DNA of 64,000 nucleotides from Topomyia yanbarensis (lineage: Eukaryota > Arthropoda > Insecta > Diptera > Culicidae): contig NC_080671.1 of NCBI RefSeq assembly GCF_030247195.1, forward strand, positions 184,987,725-185,051,724, written 5' to 3'. Below the pieces are notes generated by a model. That model was not told the origin of the DNA. It made no database searches and saw nothing but the letters and a program-made list of their open reading frames with translations. Within the stretch, counting starts at the first letter, position 1; each line of letters begins with the position of its first letter. This document shows, piece by piece, positions 10,796-23,831 of this stretch. A program made the position numbers and the translations under genes.

Positions 10796-11520
10796 GAACT
10801 GTAACTTTTGGAGAGCTACTTCAAAAGTTATAGTATTTGATATATTTTTCCTCAAATTTTCCCAATGTTGCGCCAATGTCAAACACTTCAGACGAAATGG
10901 GCGGGAGTCTAAAATAGTCCGAATGTTGTGAAATTTGGCATCTGAGCTTACTTTGACATTTGTCATAATATAAAGTGCGGTGGATCGAGAATTCAGAAAT
11001 GAGTGCTTTTTCACAATGCCCTAGGTTACACTCTATTGGATTTAAATTATTCAATTTAAGAATTTAGATTCTTCAAATTCAATTTTATATACCATTGTTC
11101 TCTTTTCAATACACTTGGTTAGAAACCAATTAATTTTCAGCCCGTAGCTAGCAAAATAATTTCATTAGGAGACAGCAGACCAATGCCAGATCTCCAATTT
11201 ACCTCTTCGACTATATAATTAGCAAGTCATACTTAACCGTCTGCCATAATTCGGTCACCGGAAATACATACCTGAAAATAGAGAAGGAATATAATTCGTT
11301 AGAATAAGCATTCTAGTTAGTAATAATTACATTTAGTACATAAGGTGAACATATGTATTAGAGAATTGAATATAGAAATAAATGTCGTTACAACATAAAA
11401 AGTATAGGACAAAATAATTATGATTGCGAGCTAATTAAGAAATCGTAACGTCAACCCACTTTCTGAACACTTGACCTGAAAACCTCGATTTTCAAAAAAA
11501 AAAAAAAAAAAAGAATCTGG
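10796..11520. other. Gene-free stretch with an A20 run
   Basis: Reverse frames at 10631-11054 have no domain. A run of about 20 A residues lies near 11494-11513 without recognisable SINE or LINE sequence before it. Confidence 0.4.
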
Positions 11521-12760
11521 AAAATATGTGGATATTCACTGCTTCTGAAGTGACTGCGGCTTCATTAAAAAAAAAAACTAACTTTCCTTCGTCAACTGGA
11601 ACATCTTCGCCACGTTTTTTTCAGTATTTCGTATGCTACCGACTTACAAGAAGTCCATCAAAAGTAACTACGTTGAACACTAGCAACAACTCCACTGGAA
11701 CACACTCTCCAGTTGACCTACAAATCCTCACCACCCACACCCTAAAGCCGAACTCGAACGACCCACGTCAGGCCAACCACATTTTCATCATGACAGCAAT
11801 CACTTGACCTCTGACATTTCATTACACCTCATACAGCCAGCTAGCGAGCAAGCGAGTGCGTTCTCGGAGAACTGGTTTCACAAAGCAATTTTCAACTGAC
11901 ACCCCCGTTTCACCTTCAAAGCGCTATGTAAATATAAGTACCAAGGATGACGTAGTGTCAGTCTGTTGAAAAAAGCAAATAGGCTTGTTGGATCATTTTC
12001 AGGACCACAGCATTGAAAGCGCAACACATATCGCCTCGCCTCCGCCATTGATATACAATAAAGACTGACCTTGCGTTTGAATATTTTAATACTAAAGGCA
12101 AACGCTGGCCATGGGCCGAAGGGCTCCGACAACACCTCAGTGCAACCATGCACATGTCATCTGACTACAAACCGGACATGCGATGCGGTCTTTGTGCGCT
12201 ATGAAATTGCATGTTTCCTGCGGCTCTGAAATCGATACCGGCACATGTCTGTAGATTCAACCATACATATAATAGCAAAGAAAAGAAAAATCGCCGGCAT
12301 GGTCGGTCGAAGAAATTGTTTTCAGAGAAACCATCGGAGAACACGTTTCCCCTGAAAAGACAATATTTATTGCCATTCCACGGAGACCACTTCGGGAAAA
12401 ACTGGCGGCTCCACGTCGAGTAAACAAAATTCGAAATGAACACGACAGTTCGCACCCCCTCCAAGTTTCATGCTGCCATCTTGTCCCCGCGGCAGGAATT
12501 TCTGCTTCCTGAACCAATCCGAAATCTTTTCCAAGCGACGGCGTTCGGTTTCCGCTGGCGACCGCATTCTGTTTGCGAAGAATTTAAAAACAAAGTTGTT
12601 AATCCACATGGCTACACGGCGATTGCGTGAATCACTGGCAAAGTTTGTTTTTGCTATTCTTTCTCACTCTCTTTCTCGGCGGTGGTGTCCTGTTGCCGAC
12701 GTCAACCTACAGCGACAGGAGTAGCCTGGGGCTAGACGGATGTCTTGCTTGTGTGAACAG
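11521..12760. other. GC-richer unique segment, no gene recognised
   Basis: Composition rises and many overlapping frames appear on both strands (for example 12165-12464 on -, 12367-12609 on -, 12436-12630 on +). The minus frame 12367-12609 contains a charged stretch (RSPAETERRRLEKISDWFRK) that reads like protein, after an ATG in a GCC-ATG-T context. I recognise no family and no clear splice structure. GA/CT-rich runs (about 12655-12680) would fit a promoter or 5'UTR. Confidence 0.3.
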
Positions 12761-13949
12761 CAGAGGTGGGAAATAAATAATTTAAATCAGTTTGCAGATA
12801 GGAAACAGAAAATTGATTGGAAAAATAACAAACAAAACGGCGGGAATGCAAACCACCGAAAGCATTTTTTCGCGGAAATGACAGCATTTTTGCCAGGAAA
12901 GTTATCCACTGCAGCGATACGCATTCTCGATTATGCTACAAGACAGCAATGTCGAAGCGCAGTTAGACAATTCCAGCTCAGAATCAGAAATTGTGCAGCG
13001 TAAGATTTCAATGACTAACAATTAAACTATTTTAAATGTTAATTAAATAAGTCACAGTTAAACGCGTCAACTTCGTCTCATCAGTACCAACCAGTATAGT
13101 GAAAAATGCAGCACATTGACTTGCTAGCCCAAACTGCAATTATGCACTCATAGGCTCTGTTCCAATGGCACATAATCCATGGTCAGTCGAACAAAAGTAG
13201 TGTTTGCTTCTTGGATTTACCGTCTATTTGTATGGCCAAAGCGGCTGCCGTGATATTGATGAGACAAAGTCGAAACGGTAATCCAGTATTTTACTGATCA
13301 GGCGCCAAATGGATTTAACCTAATTTATTTCTCACGAATGTCAACCTTTAATGATTTCATTTTATAATTTGTGATTGTTTAGATTGTCGTATTTTTTCGG
13401 TTTGATTGGCAAGAAATCTAAATTCTTATAAAATTAAATAAAACAAAACCTTTTATTTCTTATTTTTCAGATTACTGATTTTACTTTTCTTTGTAATTTG
13501 AAAACGTTTTTATTATTTTGAGTTGGCGGATTTCGGAATTTTTAATGTCAATTATGAAAAGCATTGATTTTTAGTTCTTTTATATATTTGATTGATTTTG
13601 ATTAAATTGGGGAACATTTTTCAAAGCATTGTTTTTTCTAAAAAATGCTTCATTGTATGTGTCGATTTGCTCCTATTTTTACGAAACTTCCAGAGTTTAT
13701 TTATGCACGAGAGACTTTGGACAAATCAGCTTCCTACTTCAATGGGACGCACGACATTTTTTTTATTGAACAAGCAAATAAAGAAAGGTTGTTTTAATGA
13801 TCTTCTGCTGTTAAAAGTTTTCACGCATTCGTTTTGCCATTTGTTATCGGTTTTGCCCTGCGGAATCGGTATTATCTAGTCTTATCGCATCACTCGTCTT
13901 TAATTTTTTTTTATTTCTGTCTCCTCAATTTTTCACTTTTTGTCAAGCT
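12761..13949. other. Gene-free AT-rich stretch
   Basis: Frames 12740-13003 and 13592-13879 show no domain. The sequence from about 13320 onward is strongly T-rich and looks intronic. Confidence 0.4.
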
Positions 13950-14144
13950 CTAGTACCGTGCATAAAAAAAAATCGCCTGAGAAAGACCAAAGAACTGGCA
14001 CAGAAATATTCAGCCGCGACGGAAAGTGCACCCAGATCCTATTTACAGCAGAAAGCTGACATTACTGGAAAGTATTTTATAAAGGACTACCGAGTCTGCA
14101 TCCCCGCCCACAAAATCGAGATTGACGGCGTGATCATCGACTAG
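13950..14144 (+). CDS. Possible terminal coding exon, unidentified
   Basis: An open frame without an in-frame Met runs to TAG at 14142-14144. Its last 55 codons are rich in G/C-ending codons (runs such as ATC CCC GCC CAC, GAC GGC GTG ATC ATC GAC), unlike the AT-rich surroundings, and read as a basic, soluble C-terminus ending YFIKDYRVCIPAHKIEIDG plus VIID. A T-rich tract and AG dinucleotides at about 13946-13953 could be a splice acceptor. An AATAAA polyadenylation signal follows at 14267-14272. I do not recognise the protein. It may be a last exon, a retrocopy fragment or a transposon tail. The neighbouring frame 14366-14614 is not obviously related. Confidence 0.35.
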   Translation, partial: LVPCIKKNRLRKTKELAQKYSAATESAPRSYLQQKADITGKYFIKDYRVCIPAHKIEIDGVIID

Positions 14145-14739
14145 TTTTGAATGCTATTTAAATGCCTCTTTTGGCAAAATATACGCCCGCATTAGTGTAC
14201 TACCGATACAATTCCTTTTACCACTGTTGTGCATTCAAAATGCTGTTTACTAACAAGAAGTTTTTAAATAAATTTTGAATACTGATTAACAATATTTACA
14301 AAATGCCAAGATACTGCAAGAAACATCAAAGCTGCAAATAATATGCTACCTTACAGCATATACCAATGCTTGGTGGTAGCTGGATTAGGAATGCTGAAAA
14401 GCGTGCCTATTGTGGGGAAAGTACACATGATCTATTACCATGCTTCGCGTACAAACAGTGCTCGGAAAATCTAAATCCTTTGAAAGACACTCTTAGCGCT
14501 CTTTTGCAAAAAGATGAGCTACCACGACAAAATATTAAGATATCTTGGCTCAGGAAAAGTGTGACTCCAATATCTTTGTTACTTTTTTGGAGAGTTGTCC
14601 TACTGGAGCTGTAGAGCTAGGTTCTCGAAAGGGCTGCCCATCAAAATCACACACTAAAATTGCAGACGAGACAGGCAATGGTGCCCACTAAAACACTTCT
14701 TTAGACCAATTGCAGCGGGTCGTGATTCTGAATGTGATA
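14145..14739. other. Possible 3'UTR then gene-free sequence
   Basis: AATAAA lies at 14267-14272. The frame 14366-14614 (82 codons, several Cys) shows no recognisable domain and I do not call it a gene. Confidence 0.3.
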
Positions 14740-15200
14740 TTCATTGTACGGCTCCGGTATGTGTTGTCGTAGGGACTTCGCGATCACGTGTATCATCACG
14801 AAGGACTCGAGCATTTGTACGTTAACGTGTTCGGTCGTGTGTGCGTTTGTATGTCGCGTGTGCTAACGTGTATGTAACTTCGCGTGTATAAATTCTATAT
14901 TATGACCGTGTGCCATTCGCATATTCGCGTGTTCTTCAATGATCGATGATTTCTATTGGTCCAACTAAAGGCATGAGTTTGGGTTGCTAGGATCGAGGGT
15001 AGAGACTTCCGGACGTGACCGATTCATGATTGCGCGAGCGGTGAGTAGATGCGCGTTAGTAAACTTTTAGTTGCAAATGTTCACTTAATTACCAGGGTGT
15101 TTGAATGTTGGCGAGATCGCGGGCGTTCGCATTTGTGACCAGGTTTGTGTTATCGCGAAGGCCACGTTTGTACTTTGGAATGAGAGATTGTGAGTGTATA
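14740..15200 (+). repeat. Interspersed TCGCGAA-rich repeat, copy 2
   Basis: It contains CGAAGGACTCGAGCATTTGT (near 14800) and GCGAGATCGCGGGCGTTCGC (near 15111) followed by ACCAGGTTTGTGTTATCGCG. This matches the order and phrases of the repeat at 1-650 in the same orientation. It is diverged and non-coding; the family is unknown. Confidence 0.5.
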
Positions 15201-15964
15201 TGAGAGAATAAGCAATTTGTGTTAGTGAGTGTTAGCATGGATCTAATTAAAAATATAGCAATAAAAGAAGGGTGCCTGAGAAAATTTGGCCCAAAACCAC
15301 CATTGTATATTATTTGACCATGGCAGTAGATAACAAATGTCGCCAAGTTAAGTACTAAAATTGATCACAATGTAGCTTAACTAAAAAGAAAATAATCGTA
15401 TCCCAAGTTTCTGTGATATAATCACTGTAATACTGCTTTTTGATTCACTGAATCTTGGGATAGGTTTAAGTTATATTGAAGTTTTAGATGATTTTAGGTG
15501 TAAAAATGTTACAGGAACATAATGACATAATAATATTCAAAAGAATGATACATGCATTGCGAGAAAAATGCAGTTTTACTTTTGAACTGAAAATATTACA
15601 TATTTGGCAACACTGCAACCAAATATTATTATTTTTCTAGATTCCTTGACCAATTTCCTTTAAAATGCATTTTACCGAATATTTATACACCAAATTAATT
15701 GATACTCTATTTGCATGAACAATTTGCCATGCACAATTATGACAAGTCATACAAATTTTGTCATCAATACACACTTATGGCGGTTTTTCAGAAAATACTT
15801 TCAATATAGTCAACCGATCCTCGTAACATTTGAGAGATTAATACAGAATAGATAGAGGCGCAAATTATCTTCCCTGAATTGTTTCAACTATCTATTAGCT
15901 TCAAGTTATTATACTTCAAACTTTAAAAATGGTTTTTTGTGCAATTGAAAGTTATTTATATACT
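15201..15964. other. Gene-free AT-rich stretch
   Basis: No supported features. The reverse frame 15089-15346 overlaps the end of the repeat and has no domain. Confidence 0.45.
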
Positions 15965-16110
15965 ACAAAATCTCATCCGGTGTTCCTCAAGGAAGCTACC
16001 TTGAGCCGCTTATCTTCATCCTATTTATTAACGATTAAATCAATCTCACTCCAATGTACAAGCTGTTGTTATCTGAAGATTTGTAAATTTTCAGTGTAAT
16101 CCACCTCTTA
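15965..16110 (+). pseudogene. LINE reverse-transcriptase scrap
   Basis: Translation gives SSGVPQGSYLEPLIFILFIND followed by a stop, then KLLLSEDL where the catalytic (Y/F)ADD box would be. GVPQGS-x-L-x-P-L-x-F-x-L-FIND is the conserved palm segment of Jockey/I-type non-LTR retrotransposon reverse transcriptases. The stop after FIND and the loss of the ADD acid pair show it is dead. No other part of the element was recognised on either side, so it is a heavily truncated or eroded copy. Confidence 0.75.
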
Positions 16111-17635
16111 TGAGATCTTTGTATTTCCTCTAGTAATGCAAATTTTGAGGAACGCAAAATAATATTCTTCCTTATTACTCGACCTGCCAGCTTCTCACAC
16201 ATATTCACAGCGCTCTGAAAATTTTGCTTACGTTATCATGGTTTTGTGAACTTCTTCCCCAGGTGATGGAGTACGCCGTTTCAGTAAATATGTTTTACGA
16301 TCCAATATATTCGTTATGATCTAATGTCTAGGAATCTATTCTTAAGGTTCGAGTAAATTTGTTCAATTTGTCATTCAATATGATGTGATCAAAGAAAATA
16401 GCTAAAAATGTTCTTTAATAGTGTCAACCAAGCGGAAACAATTCCGTTCCTAAAACTCCAGCCCACAGTGTTGATGTAGGGGCAAGATTCTGATCATCAT
16501 TTCTAGAAATATTTTGTAACAATGCTTTGATATCGTTATCGTGATAAAAAAAAATCACAAAAATACTAACGATTTTTTGTGAATTTAATAAAACTACTAA
16601 TTCTGCAATAAAAATAAACCTTAGTTTTCAGTTTTGTAGCACCAAAAATACTATTTAGATGTTTTATAGCAGGTTTTTTCAGTTTAATTTTAATCTGTTA
16701 AACTCCCAAGAGAATCACGAGCTTTTATGTCATTCCCTTTCCGATCAACCATTTTATCCCATAACAATCATCTCCCATTTACAATAGCTTAATTTAGCTG
16801 AGCTTAGGACAATTGGACAAAATGACCTATTCCCACTAAATCGATGCTGTTGACGAATTACCACTGTAGCATATTCCGGCTGATTAATTTCGGCAAATTC
16901 TCAAAGAATCAAAGTAGTTGTAGATACACACTCCATCTGACTTAACGCCAAATTTATGCAATTTTTATGACAACCACCCGCTATTTGTAACCGCAGCTGC
17001 GAATCGCCTTCCAAATTATTTGCGTCACGGCGAATTTAGCAATGAAAAGCAACTCAAAGTTGACACATCAAAGTTGAATCGTCTAAGCTAGGTCAAAATC
17101 AAGCTTTTGAGCAAGACTTCAACATGAGTGTTTGCATTCGTCAAAAATCATCCGCTACATTTGATTAAATGAATAAAATGAAGGTTCGGATGGCACACTT
17201 TTAAGTAATTAACGAAAAAAACTTCAAACATTTAACTAAAAAGTTTAGATTGTTGACGACCGGTAAAATATACTAAAAATTTTTCCTACTAGGAGAAACA
17301 TTGCCACTTCGGCCACTATTCACATGTAATTAATTGGCCGAATCCGTTGTCGTTGTTTGCTTTCAATAAATGACAGCCAAAGATATGACGAAATTAAATA
17401 GTTTCACCGTCACAGATCTTCTACGAACTGAAACTAATGCGAAAAATCTATCCGCTTTACCCCACGCTTAGCGCGATAAATAACACATCTTCAGTCATCC
17501 AGAGAACCATTTCCACCATCAATGTTAACCGCGTGACAGAATTAATCTACCCATAAACTTTAACCACCGGTGACAAACACTGGTCACGACGATTGAGACA
17601 GGTGATTCAAAATCCATCCGACACTTAGCCGCTTC
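16111..17635. other. Gene-free AT-rich stretch
   Basis: No open frame or repeat boundary was recognised. The sequence looks unique and could be intronic. Confidence 0.4.
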
Positions 17636-20030
17636 CATGTGGAAGAAACACGCTGAGTTAGCATGTTCGATCATTTTCTGTTACCGAACACTGCTTGGCG
17701 AATTGATCTTTTATGACGCGAGTGTCTCGGGAAAAGAAGAGAAATGGATAGCGAAGAGTGGTAGGAAACGAATTAATTTTTTAAATTTATGTTTTCGCCA
17801 AGTGGCCCGGAAAAGTGTTCTCACTATCGCACCGGTCACGGTCTGTCTACAGGTCTGGCGTCTAGCGAAATATGATTAAGCATGCAGGAAAATTGGGAAG
17901 AAACTTTTAGACTGGCGCCGAATTTATTTGTCGGGCAGTTTTTCGTATGATTGAGAAGTCAGTTACAGGTGTGATCAAAAACATCGAAGATTTATTGAGA
18001 CACCAGCTCCTGTTCCGCTGGAATCCTGGAAAAGATTGCGTCCACACCGAGCCACGCCTAACTAGCTTCTATAACCTGGTTTCGCGATGTGGGTCGTAAT
18101 CTGATCGAAAACAGCTGCAATAAATTACGCATCATTGTTACGATTTTTATCAACACACAACTTAGAATCGCTATTCATGCCACGAAATAATTGGTCATGC
18201 ATCAGGGCACCGAACCCCGCACGATTCGCGTTGATGCCGCCCATTTGCTATCTTCTTGCAAGTGAGGCTTCGATAGCATTGCTAAACGCGATGTGCTGGC
18301 GGCTCTTCGCATGCAAAGTATAAGCATTGCTAATTAGTTTAGAAACGTGAGGGCGGAAATCGAAAGATCTCGACTCAGCTGACAACAAATTCCGCGCTTC
18401 ATCGATTGAAGCTTATGGAAACTAGCCTTTCGGCTATCGCACCCGTGCCCATTTAGTACAAAGTCTCACAAAATCACTTGAGCATAACTAGCTGGAATTT
18501 TTATGTGCATTTACTCAACTCTTCGTGCTCTTCTTTTTCTCGTGTGCCAGGTATACCCCTGCAATCGGCACAAAAATATGTTCAGCCTTTGAGCCAGCTG
18601 CTTTTGCCTGGTTATGTGCCAGTTCGCGGTGTACCTCCACGGAATTGCATAATGTGTTGGAGCTCCACTATTGTGGCTTCATTTTATTTCGTTGAATTTT
18701 TAAAAAGGAATTAGTTGTAATGATCGTTTTTCCTCACGGGGTGGGTAAATGCCCGGGGAAACCGGTGGATGATGTATAAGTTTTTCCGCAACTCAACGGA
18801 CTGACTGACTGACCGAGTCTGTGCGGCGTTGTGTTACGATTTTTTTATGCAATGAAAAACTTCACACCTTTCCCGCGGTATCTTCTAATAGCAAAACAGA
18901 ATCCGAAAAAAAATATGAATTAATTGTAACGGGTAATGAATGATGGTGCGCATCCGTACCTGCTGCGTACAATGCCGCTTTGAGATGTAGCAACGTGACG
19001 CTGTCGGTATCCGGGTCAACATTTGATTTGAGAAGCAACGAAGAGCTGGGAGAACTGTGTGCCACTTTTTAACAGTTGGAAGCTGAGCAAGTTCGTAATG
19101 ATTGGCTAAAGGTTGGCAAGGTTTGGATTTAGTACACAGTAAATCTTAAACCCTGATCTGACATTACAGATGATTAGGTGACGGTCTCTTAAGCCAGACG
19201 TCGAATGTTCAAGCCCCCACCTGAAAGGCTTTTTGAAGTTAGCAGGATCGAAGCATTTAAACAAACTTCTTAATTTTCTGAATAAGGCTCCGGTATAATT
19301 CAAGAGTTTTTAAGAAAAACGCTAACCGCGTTAAATCCGCGCGAGGTCAAACCGATTTGGAATATGTACGAATTGTTGGAAGTGTTCTTCCAATCATTCA
19401 CATTGGGATCAATTTCTTTGGACCTTTTTTCAAATAGATATGTTCGACCATGCCCGACTACGTCCCGAGAAATGGACCTTAAAAATCCGAAACTTAGTTG
19501 CCTTCACATTTACAACTCTCTCCGAAGCTCCAAAGGGCAGCCACCTGCAACCGATAATTTTTCTATTATATATGAATGACTTCTTTCTGAAATGTCTAAA
19601 ATAATCATATACCGACAATTTCATATAGATTTATATTAACTTCTTGAAAGATGTCAGTGATTCGGGTACTTGCGTTAATTGGCTTGACAAAAATAGTTTC
19701 CAAAACCTGTGGTAGCAGATATAACGCAGCAAAAAAAGTTAAATATTCAGAGTTTGAAAGCTCTTTAACATGCTATAGCTTGTTTCATATTATTCATATT
19801 CACAAAAGTCATCAGTGGTTCGAGTGTGGTACTATATACATAGACATCAAACCAGGAGATAAAATTGCTTTTCGTTATGCCTAGTGTTTAGTGTTTTGTT
19901 GATGTTTTACTATGTTTAACTGACAATCAGCTTAGCAGCAGACAAGGGTGATCACGAAATTATAGCAACATCTTATTTGGCCAGCAATCTGTACCGGCGG
20001 AAAGCAAAATGAAATTTTCGTAACAACAGA
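17636..20030. other. Gene-free stretch, unique-looking
   Basis: Short frames (17637-17879, 18135-18323, 18478-18714, 18862-19065 on -, 19364-19579, 19651-19884) have no domain homology that I can see. Composition is moderate between 17600 and 18800. Nothing further is supported. Confidence 0.4.
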
Positions 20031-20092
20031 TCATTTGCTGTTTTTGGAGCAATATAATGAAAAAAGCACTATTTTGGCCAAATTTAGCTTCA

Positions 20093-20258
20093 TGCCCGAT
20101 GGTCCGGAAGATCCCATATAAAAACCATATTTTGGTATATTCATGGGGTTTTGAGACCATTTTATGGTGTCTTGATGGTTGTGGAATTTGGCACGGACCA
20201 TATTAATGGTATTTTTATGTGGTTGTATGGTGTTTGAACTCATAAGAATTTGCTCGGC
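20093..20258. mobile_element. Possible MITE with ATGGT/ACCAT motif repeats
   Basis: The segment is filled with ATGGT and ACCAT in alternating orientation, such as ACCATATTTTGGTATATTC and GACCATTTTATGGTGTC. It ends TTTGCTCGG, the inverse complement of CCGAGCAAA, which starts another element at 22396. The left end (CCCGATGG) matches only weakly. Low confidence. Confidence 0.3.
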
Positions 20259-21217
20259 TAGTCACGCACTTTAATCACAGTGCTTCAAAGAGTCAAAAAA
20301 AATTTTCACGTTGTTTATTCAAATGCGATTTTTGAACTGGAGTCGACTGTTTCCAGTTTGTAGGTTAGGTGTCTGGCTAAGCAATCTTATTCTTAAAGAA
20401 AGAGAAAATATTTTGTATTTGTCCGACGCTTCGGTCCGCTTGGGACCTTTTTCAAAAATTCGATAATTGTAGTGCTGCTGTCCGATTTGTTGTTGTACGA
20501 CAATCGATTGTCATTTGGTTTTAGGCTCATCTGTTTCGATCGTCTTCATTTTTTTTTCAGAATCGAAGCGCTCGTCTATTCTACCTCGTAATACGGTTCA
20601 CTCAACACTATTCTAGAACAACGAATCAGGCAACAAAGAAACAACAATTGTCGAATCCACGAAAAAAGTCCCGAACAAACCGAAACGGCTGAAGAAAAAA
20701 AGTTTGATTTTGATTAAAAATATGACTATATAGGCAGCCTAGTAACCTACTCAAATTTGTCAAATTTCACAAGATAATATTTTATATTCAGTTCGTTTAT
20801 TTTTTAGGCACTCACAAAACAATATAGTTACAGTTCTATTTCCCGAAGATGACGAAACAAATAAAAAACGACTGCCAATTCGTTGGTCAATGTTTACAGT
20901 TGGGCCTTGTTATTTATTTTTAACTCTCAGCATCTCTAGGTAAATATTACTTTTGAATCATCTCTCAACAGAATGGCTTTGGTTTCACATAACACGGATT
21001 GAAATTTAAGAAGTTCACTGTAATATAAGATGTGAGTGGAAAGGCCGTACAAATGATTACAAAATTTAGTGAGGATTACTGATTCCTGGATAAGTCGAAA
21101 AGAGGGCGGGGAGTGGGGAATCGTTTCGCCGCTCGTTTAGATAAACGTGTATTGAAAGTGTTTGAGCATTTGTCGAACATGGGAAACTATGCGCTACAAT
21201 ACTTGGTGTGAACTCGA
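20259..21217. other. Gene-free stretch
   Basis: It contains GACGCTTCGGTCCGCTTGGG then CCTTTTTCAA at about 20425-20455, a phrase similar to the arm of the fold-back element at 34903. Otherwise no features were recognised. Confidence 0.35.
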
Positions 21218-21418
21218 ATTGTGAAGTCCAGCACGACGAATTTTACGTAAAAATTGACTAACAATCATTGTTGGGGGCCACGTTTTATACAGCACGATAA
21301 GAGAAACTACTATGAAACCTCCTTTTTAAACGAAAAAATTGGTAAAAAACTACAGATTGACAAGCAATTTGTACTAGCGGTAATATTTAACAACTCTTAG
21401 ACGCAAATACTTTAATAG
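21218..21418 (+). repeat. Diverged direct repeat, copy 1
   Basis: About 200 bp aligns by eye with 23832-24038 in the same orientation. Shared anchors include GTTGACTA/ATTGACTA, CACACTTTTATA/CACGTTTTATA, GCAATTTGTA and CATAACTCTTA/CAACTCTTA. Roughly two thirds of positions match. No coding potential and no family was recognised. Confidence 0.4.
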
Positions 21419-22395
21419 ACAATGAAACATACAGCTAGGAGAAACTAAACTGTCATGTTCAAGACTCTTAACTCAGTCAGTCTCGTTTTTCTGATTCCGA
21501 ATATAATTAAAGTTAGGTTTTGTGCCCTTTCGCATAAATTGGATTTAAGCCATTTTTTCCTAGGGAAGAATGCTGCTTAAGTTACCCATGATTAGTCAAC
21601 GCATCCACTATCCTCTTTACACAGCTGAAATGTTAAACTGAAACGTAAATAGTTCAGTGATTGCCTGCTTTATAATTGACATGGCTCTGTGCGTGGTAAT
21701 CGTTTTTTATTGTTGAAGAATTTAGTTGCCTTTTTGTTGTTACGGGCTACGATTGAATATTTGTCTTCTGCCCAAGACTGTTTTATTCGTTGGTACTGTG
21801 ATAGCTATTAGTTTGGAGGTGCTGGATAAGGTCGTTGCTGAAGGCCCACACGTTATTGTCAGAGCAGCAATATTACTGATTGAGAAACCTTTGGTGGTCT
21901 AGCAGATGAGATTGAAAACCGTATGCTGGTTTGGTTTGCAGTGCAGGAACTATTCTGTGCAAGGCTTTCAGTGGTGTATCGCGTGTTTATAGAACTGATC
22001 GTAGCATAGAAAAATAACGGGAGCAAATTCGTGACCAAACCCAAAATAATTTTTTTCTAGCTTTTTATGATCGACATACCTAAAAATATACTGCATATTG
22101 ACGACAAGTGTAAGTTAAAATTTGTTAATCCTCCGGTATTCCTGACAAATTTTGAAACATGTACACTCGCGCGTGATAATTTTTCAACCTACAATATCTC
22201 CAGTTTTTGATTGTCTTTGGCAAAGTTGTTTATAAAATCAAAACCTACCAGGTTGCATGCCGAATAATTCTGGATTCCATCACTATATGGCGCCAGCGCG
22301 TGCTGCATATGCAGAGATTTGGCATTTATAAATGACATTGCAACAAAATCATAACGGGGAATACCAATGTGTTGTACAAAGTATCAAAGCGCGTC
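21419..22395. other. Gene-free stretch
   Basis: No supported gene. A phrase TTTGGCAAAGTTGTTTATAA near 22230 resembles the CAACTTTGTCGAAGA phrase of the inverted repeat at 31198. Confidence 0.35.
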
Positions 22396-22800
22396 CCCGA
22401 GCAAAGTCGAACATCAAAATAACAAGTAGAAATCATATTTTGATAATAACATCAAATTGAAATCTTATTTTGCTATCAATTTTAGATTTTTTGAATATGA
22501 CATCAAATATTGATCTTATTTTGCTATTCTTGTTTCTTAGAAGAATTTTCTATGTTTATATTTCTTTGGTGAAACATCAAAGTGAATATATATTATGCTA
22601 TCAAAAAAATTTCAACATCTCAATGAGCTTTCAATTTATTTTCATTGATAGCAGAATTAGTTTTCTGTTTGATGTCATAGGACAAGTTTGCTGCTCTCCA
22701 TTTTGATCTTTTAACCGTTAAAACGACCAAAACGACAACAACCTGAGTAATCATTTGCCGAACATCACAACATCAAGTTAAGTTTTCAATTTGAGGTCAG
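22396..22800 (+). mobile_element. Possible MITE with CCCGAGCA end and ATCTTATTTTGCTAT repeats
   Basis: It starts CCCGAGCAAAGTCGAACATC, then AAAATAAC, resembling the starts at 4367 and 61518. The 15-mer ATCTTATTTTGCTAT is present at 22461-22475 and 22513-22527 (52-bp step). I could not locate the right terminus, so the end coordinate is approximate. Confidence 0.3.
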
Positions 22801-23544
22801 ACTCTAATCGGGTCGTGCAATTATATTATATTGCACTTTAGTTTGTGGGTCAGGAAGCAATTGATAAATCGGTTCTGCCACATTCCTATCATACAAACAC
22901 CGCGGGTAACATTTAGGATGAAGTTCCTCCAAACCTCAAACCAGTTTCACCTATACATATTGCGACATTCAATGTTAATAGAATACGCATTAGTATCCAA
23001 TGCTAGATCGGAGAGTATACCTCATACCTCGATTTTATCATAGTTTCTGCAAGGACAAAACTCTTGAACAGTACCAGTACTGCATTCTTTATATAGTGGA
23101 AGTTTGTATGCTCCCTCTCACGAACACATGAACAGACATTGCAGTACTTGAAATCAACTGCCATGGTATAGCTCCAAAGTTTGATTAGGCACTGCGTCTT
23201 AGTATCGTCCCCTGTTTAATCCATACAACTTCTACAGTGAGAAACTTCGTACAAACAATCAAAACGGGTAGAACTGTTCTTAATTCTTTTGATTTATTCC
23301 TATACCTACTATATTCGACCGAGCTAGAGCAAACTTTTAATCTTAAATACTTCAATAGTTCTTGAATCCATTTATATCAGACAGGGTAATCTACTAAGTG
23401 AAAAATCAGTTTTTGTGTACTTTGAGTTTCAAAAACCTTTGCAGCAATGTGAGAAAAAATATTCTTGACATCTATTTTCCATCGAACTCTGTCCGCACTG
23501 CATGGCCAGAGAGGCGATTCCACCAACTGGCCCCTAGATTGTCG
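22801..23544. other. Gene-free stretch
   Basis: Frames 22831-23043 and 23398-23751 show no domain. The latter spans the start of a diverged repeat. Confidence 0.35.
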
Positions 23545-23700
23545 CCCATCAACACATGGACCGAGACAAATTATTGTACCTCACTTCAAAATGAAAACGT
23601 GTCCAAAGATTTTTCCCCTCAGAAAATTTCAACTATCTCGACTGAGATTGAACCCATCGAGGTGAGAAGCAGTCACAGTTCAAGCTCAAATACCATCCAG
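23545..23700 (+). repeat. Diverged direct repeat flanking a DD37E element, left copy
   Basis: The segment starts CCCATCAACACATGGACC and runs through CCTCAGAAAATTTCAAC and GATTGAACCCA. It aligns with 25068-25240 (CCCATCAACTCATGGACC, CCTCAGAAAAATCTCAAC, GATTGAACCCA). The two copies bracket the transposase remnant at 24129-24900. Family unknown. Confidence 0.45.
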
Positions 23701-23831
23701 AAAAATTCATGCACTAATGCAATTCCAAAAGTTTCCCGTCAGTTGAAATAAGTCTGAATTCTGCCAATTTATACCCGAGCAGATCGGAGAATAGAAAAAA
23801 TAGAAATGGCGTATAAAGTTTGTTGAAAAAT

